From contig CANQOH010000042.1 in the NCBI GenBank assembly GCA_947625425.1, positions 1-8,390 of the forward strand: DNA of 8,390 nucleotides, read 5' to 3'. Positions within the stretch are counted from its first letter, which is position 1; each line of letters opens with the position of its first letter. The translations under genes and the position numbers were made by a program. Below, in pieces: positions 7,220 to 8,390 of this stretch. The DNA comes from an uncultured Bacilli bacterium. GTDB lineage: Bacteria > Bacillota_I > Bacilli_A > RF39 > UBA660. Under the pieces are notes generated by a model. That model saw only the letters and a program-made list of their open reading frames with translations, was not told the DNA's origin and did not search any database.

Positions 7220-8237
7220 GTGGATCTATTAGTATCTTAATAGCATCATCAGTACCAGATGTTAATCTTTCATAAGCATTTTGAACGCCATCTAGACCAA
7301 CGATATCATCAACAAATTTTAACATATCTATTTTTCTTGTCGACATTAAATCAACACATTCTTTAAATTCATCTACAGTATAACCAATAGCTCCTAGGAC
7401 TTTTAATTCATGCATAACGATTAGAACTGATGGAATAGTTATACTATCCATTGATACGCCGACCATTACAACTGTTCCATTAGGTTTAGCCATGGCTAAG
7501 GCTGTACTAACAGCTGCTGAATTACCAGAGCAATCGAAGACATAATCATAACCATATGGACAATTCTTACGAGCTTTTTCCATAAAATTTGGATCTTTAG
7601 CATTGAAGAATTCATCAGCACATTTTAAACTAACGGCTTTTTCACCTCGAGCTTCATTTGTTTCACTAACTGCTACATAAGAGGCACCATTCATTTTAGC
7701 AAACATAGCACAAATATCACCAATGATACCAGCACCGATAACTAATACTTTAGAACCGATTTTTATATCAGCTAGATTTACGGCATGAAGACCAACAGCA
7801 GTTGGTTCAACCATTGCTACTTCAGCATCAGTTATGTTACTTGGAACTTTGATTACTAAATCAGGACGAATAGATGTTTTTTCTGCATATGCACCTGGGT
7901 TAGTTAGAGATAAGCCAACAGCATATGTCCATGTATCTGGACAATATTGAGGGTTACCACTTAAACAAGCTGGGCAATGACCACAAGGAGAAATAGGTAA
8001 AGCTGTAACACGATCACCAATTTTTAAATCTTCACGACTACCAGGATTAGTAACTACTCCACAGAATTCATGGCCCATTACTAAGCCTTCTGGAGCTCCC
8101 ATAACCCAATAGTGAATATCTGATCCACATATTCCAGCTTTTTTAACATCGATTACTACAGAACCTTTAGTTGAACGAGGTTCATTTATTTTACTAACTT
8201 CAAACTTTTTAAGTCCTTTTAAAGAAACACAATTCAT
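7212..8237 (-). CDS. Zinc-dependent MDR dehydrogenase (polyol/threonine type)
   Basis: A 341-aa medium-chain dehydrogenase/reductase of the sorbitol/L-iditol/threonine dehydrogenase branch: it oxidises a secondary alcohol with a nicotinamide cofactor. Numbered from the ATG at 8237, the catalytic zinc ligands are Cys37 (AGICGSDIH), His56-Glu57 (GHEFCG) and Glu144 (VEPTAVG). Structural zinc binds Cys85, Cys88, Cys91 and Cys99 (CGHCPAC then QYC). The Rossmann motif is GAGIIG (168-173), and Glu192 at the end of strand two (VSETNEAR) points to NAD rather than NADP. The frame stays open to a TTG at 8246, but that codon abuts GGAG (8247-8250) with no spacing, while the ATG at 8237 lies nine bases away, so 8237 is preferred. 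Substrate is not decided by sequence; no transporter or sugar kinase lies next to it. Confidence 0.9.
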   Translation of the reverse strand: MNCVSLKGLKKFEVSKINEPRSTKGSVVIDVKKAGICGSDIHYWVMGAPEGLVMGHEFCGVVTNPGSREDLKIGDRVTALPISPCGHCPACLSGNPQYCPDTWTYAVGLSLTNPGAYAEKTSIRPDLVIKVPSNITDAEVAMVEPTAVGLHAVNLADIKIGSKVLVIGAGIIGDICAMFAKMNGASYVAVSETNEARGEKAVSLKCADEFFNAKDPNFMEKARKNCPYGYDYVFDCSGNSAAVSTALAMAKPNGTVVMVGVSMDSITIPSVLIVMHELKVLGAIGYTVDEFKECVDLMSTRKIDMLKFVDDIVGLDGVQNAYERLTSGTDDAIKILIDPQK

Positions 8238-8264
8238 TATAGACAACTCCTTTATTCTAAATGT

Positions 8265-8273
8265 ATTATACCA
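8265..8273 (-). promoter_or_regulatory. Candidate extended -10 of the dehydrogenase gene
   Basis: Minus-strand TGGTATAAT is a perfect -10 with a TGn extension, 27 bases before the ATG. The -35 region is a poor match, as is common for extended -10 promoters. Confidence 0.6.
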
Positions 8274-8322
8274 TTAATCAAAAAAATTTATTTAAAATAT
8301 TTCTATTTTGTGCAAAAATGTG

Positions 8323-8328
8323 TATAAT
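8323..8328 (+). promoter_or_regulatory. Candidate -10 box of the tRNA-Thr gene
   Basis: Perfect TATAAT eight bases before the first base of the mature tRNA. The -35 region at 8300-8305 (TTTCTA) is weak. Transcription would start at or within two bases of the tRNA 5' end. Confidence 0.5.
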
Positions 8329-8336
8329 TTACTTAG

Positions 8337-8390
8337 GCCGACTTAGCACAGTGGTAGTGCAACGCCCTCGTAACGCGTAGGTCACTGGTT
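8337..8390 (+). tRNA. tRNA-Thr (CGT), cut by window end
   Basis: A tRNA reading ACG threonine codons. The acceptor strand is GCCGACT (8337-8343), the D-stem GCAC/GTGC (8346-8349 and 8357-8360), the anticodon loop CTCGTAA (8367-8373) with anticodon CGT at 8369-8371, then the variable loop AGGTC (8379-8383) and the first T-stem strand ACTGG (8384-8388). The window stops two bases into the T-loop. The anticodon stem ACGCC/CGCGT pairs in four positions; the pair next to the loop is C-C. The GCCGACT start and U-U-less loop fit tRNA-Thr. The T-stem 3' side, acceptor 3' strand and CCA lie beyond the edge. Confidence 0.9.

Noticed and set aside
8238..8246. TTG at 8246 as the start of the dehydrogenase
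   Set aside because: It touches the GGAG binding site with no spacer. The ATG at 8237 is nine bases away and starts with the usual family N-terminus.

Overview
The window is AT-rich DNA, apparently from a Firmicutes-like bacterium (Bacilli, Erysipelotrichia or a related uncultured gut lineage is plausible). This rests on Gram-positive-style GGAGG/AGGTGA ribosome binding sites, frequent U-tailed hairpin terminators, a CCA-encoding tmRNA, and the families present (DUF421/YetF, Dxs, PurA, a zinc MDR dehydrogenase). All eight proposed genes end in TAA. Their tryptophans are encoded by TGG and the frames stay open under the standard bacterial code, so a mycoplasma-type UGA=Trp code is not needed. 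Genus cannot be told from the sequence alone.

Layout. Bases 1-119 are the 3' part of ssrA (tmRNA), cut by the window edge, followed by its terminator. Two plus-strand genes follow: a 71-aa protein of unknown function and a 403-aa membrane-anchored XRE-type regulator with a large outer domain. A minus-strand DUF421 (YetF-like) membrane protein converges on the regulator and shares a two-way terminator with it. A 100-aa plus-strand protein of unknown function is divergent from DUF421 and converges on dxs. From 2862 to 8237 four genes lie on the minus strand: dxs (MEP isoprenoid pathway), purA (AMP synthesis), a HAD-like protein with a changed motif I, and a zinc-dependent sorbitol/threonine-dehydrogenase-type MDR enzyme. 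The window closes with a plus-strand tRNA-Thr (anticodon CGT), divergent from the dehydrogenase and cut by the right edge.

The genes do not form one pathway or operon. Nearly every gene has its own candidate promoter and its own hairpin terminator, and in seven of eight the stop codon lies in, or within three bases of, the hairpin. This is compact, mostly single-gene core-chromosome organisation. No transposase, integrase, CRISPR array or phage gene is visible. The least explained parts are the membrane regulator with inverted repeats in front of it, the altered HAD-like protein, the substituted guanine-recognition motif in PurA, and the two small unknown proteins. I see no clear evidence of a novel multi-gene system.
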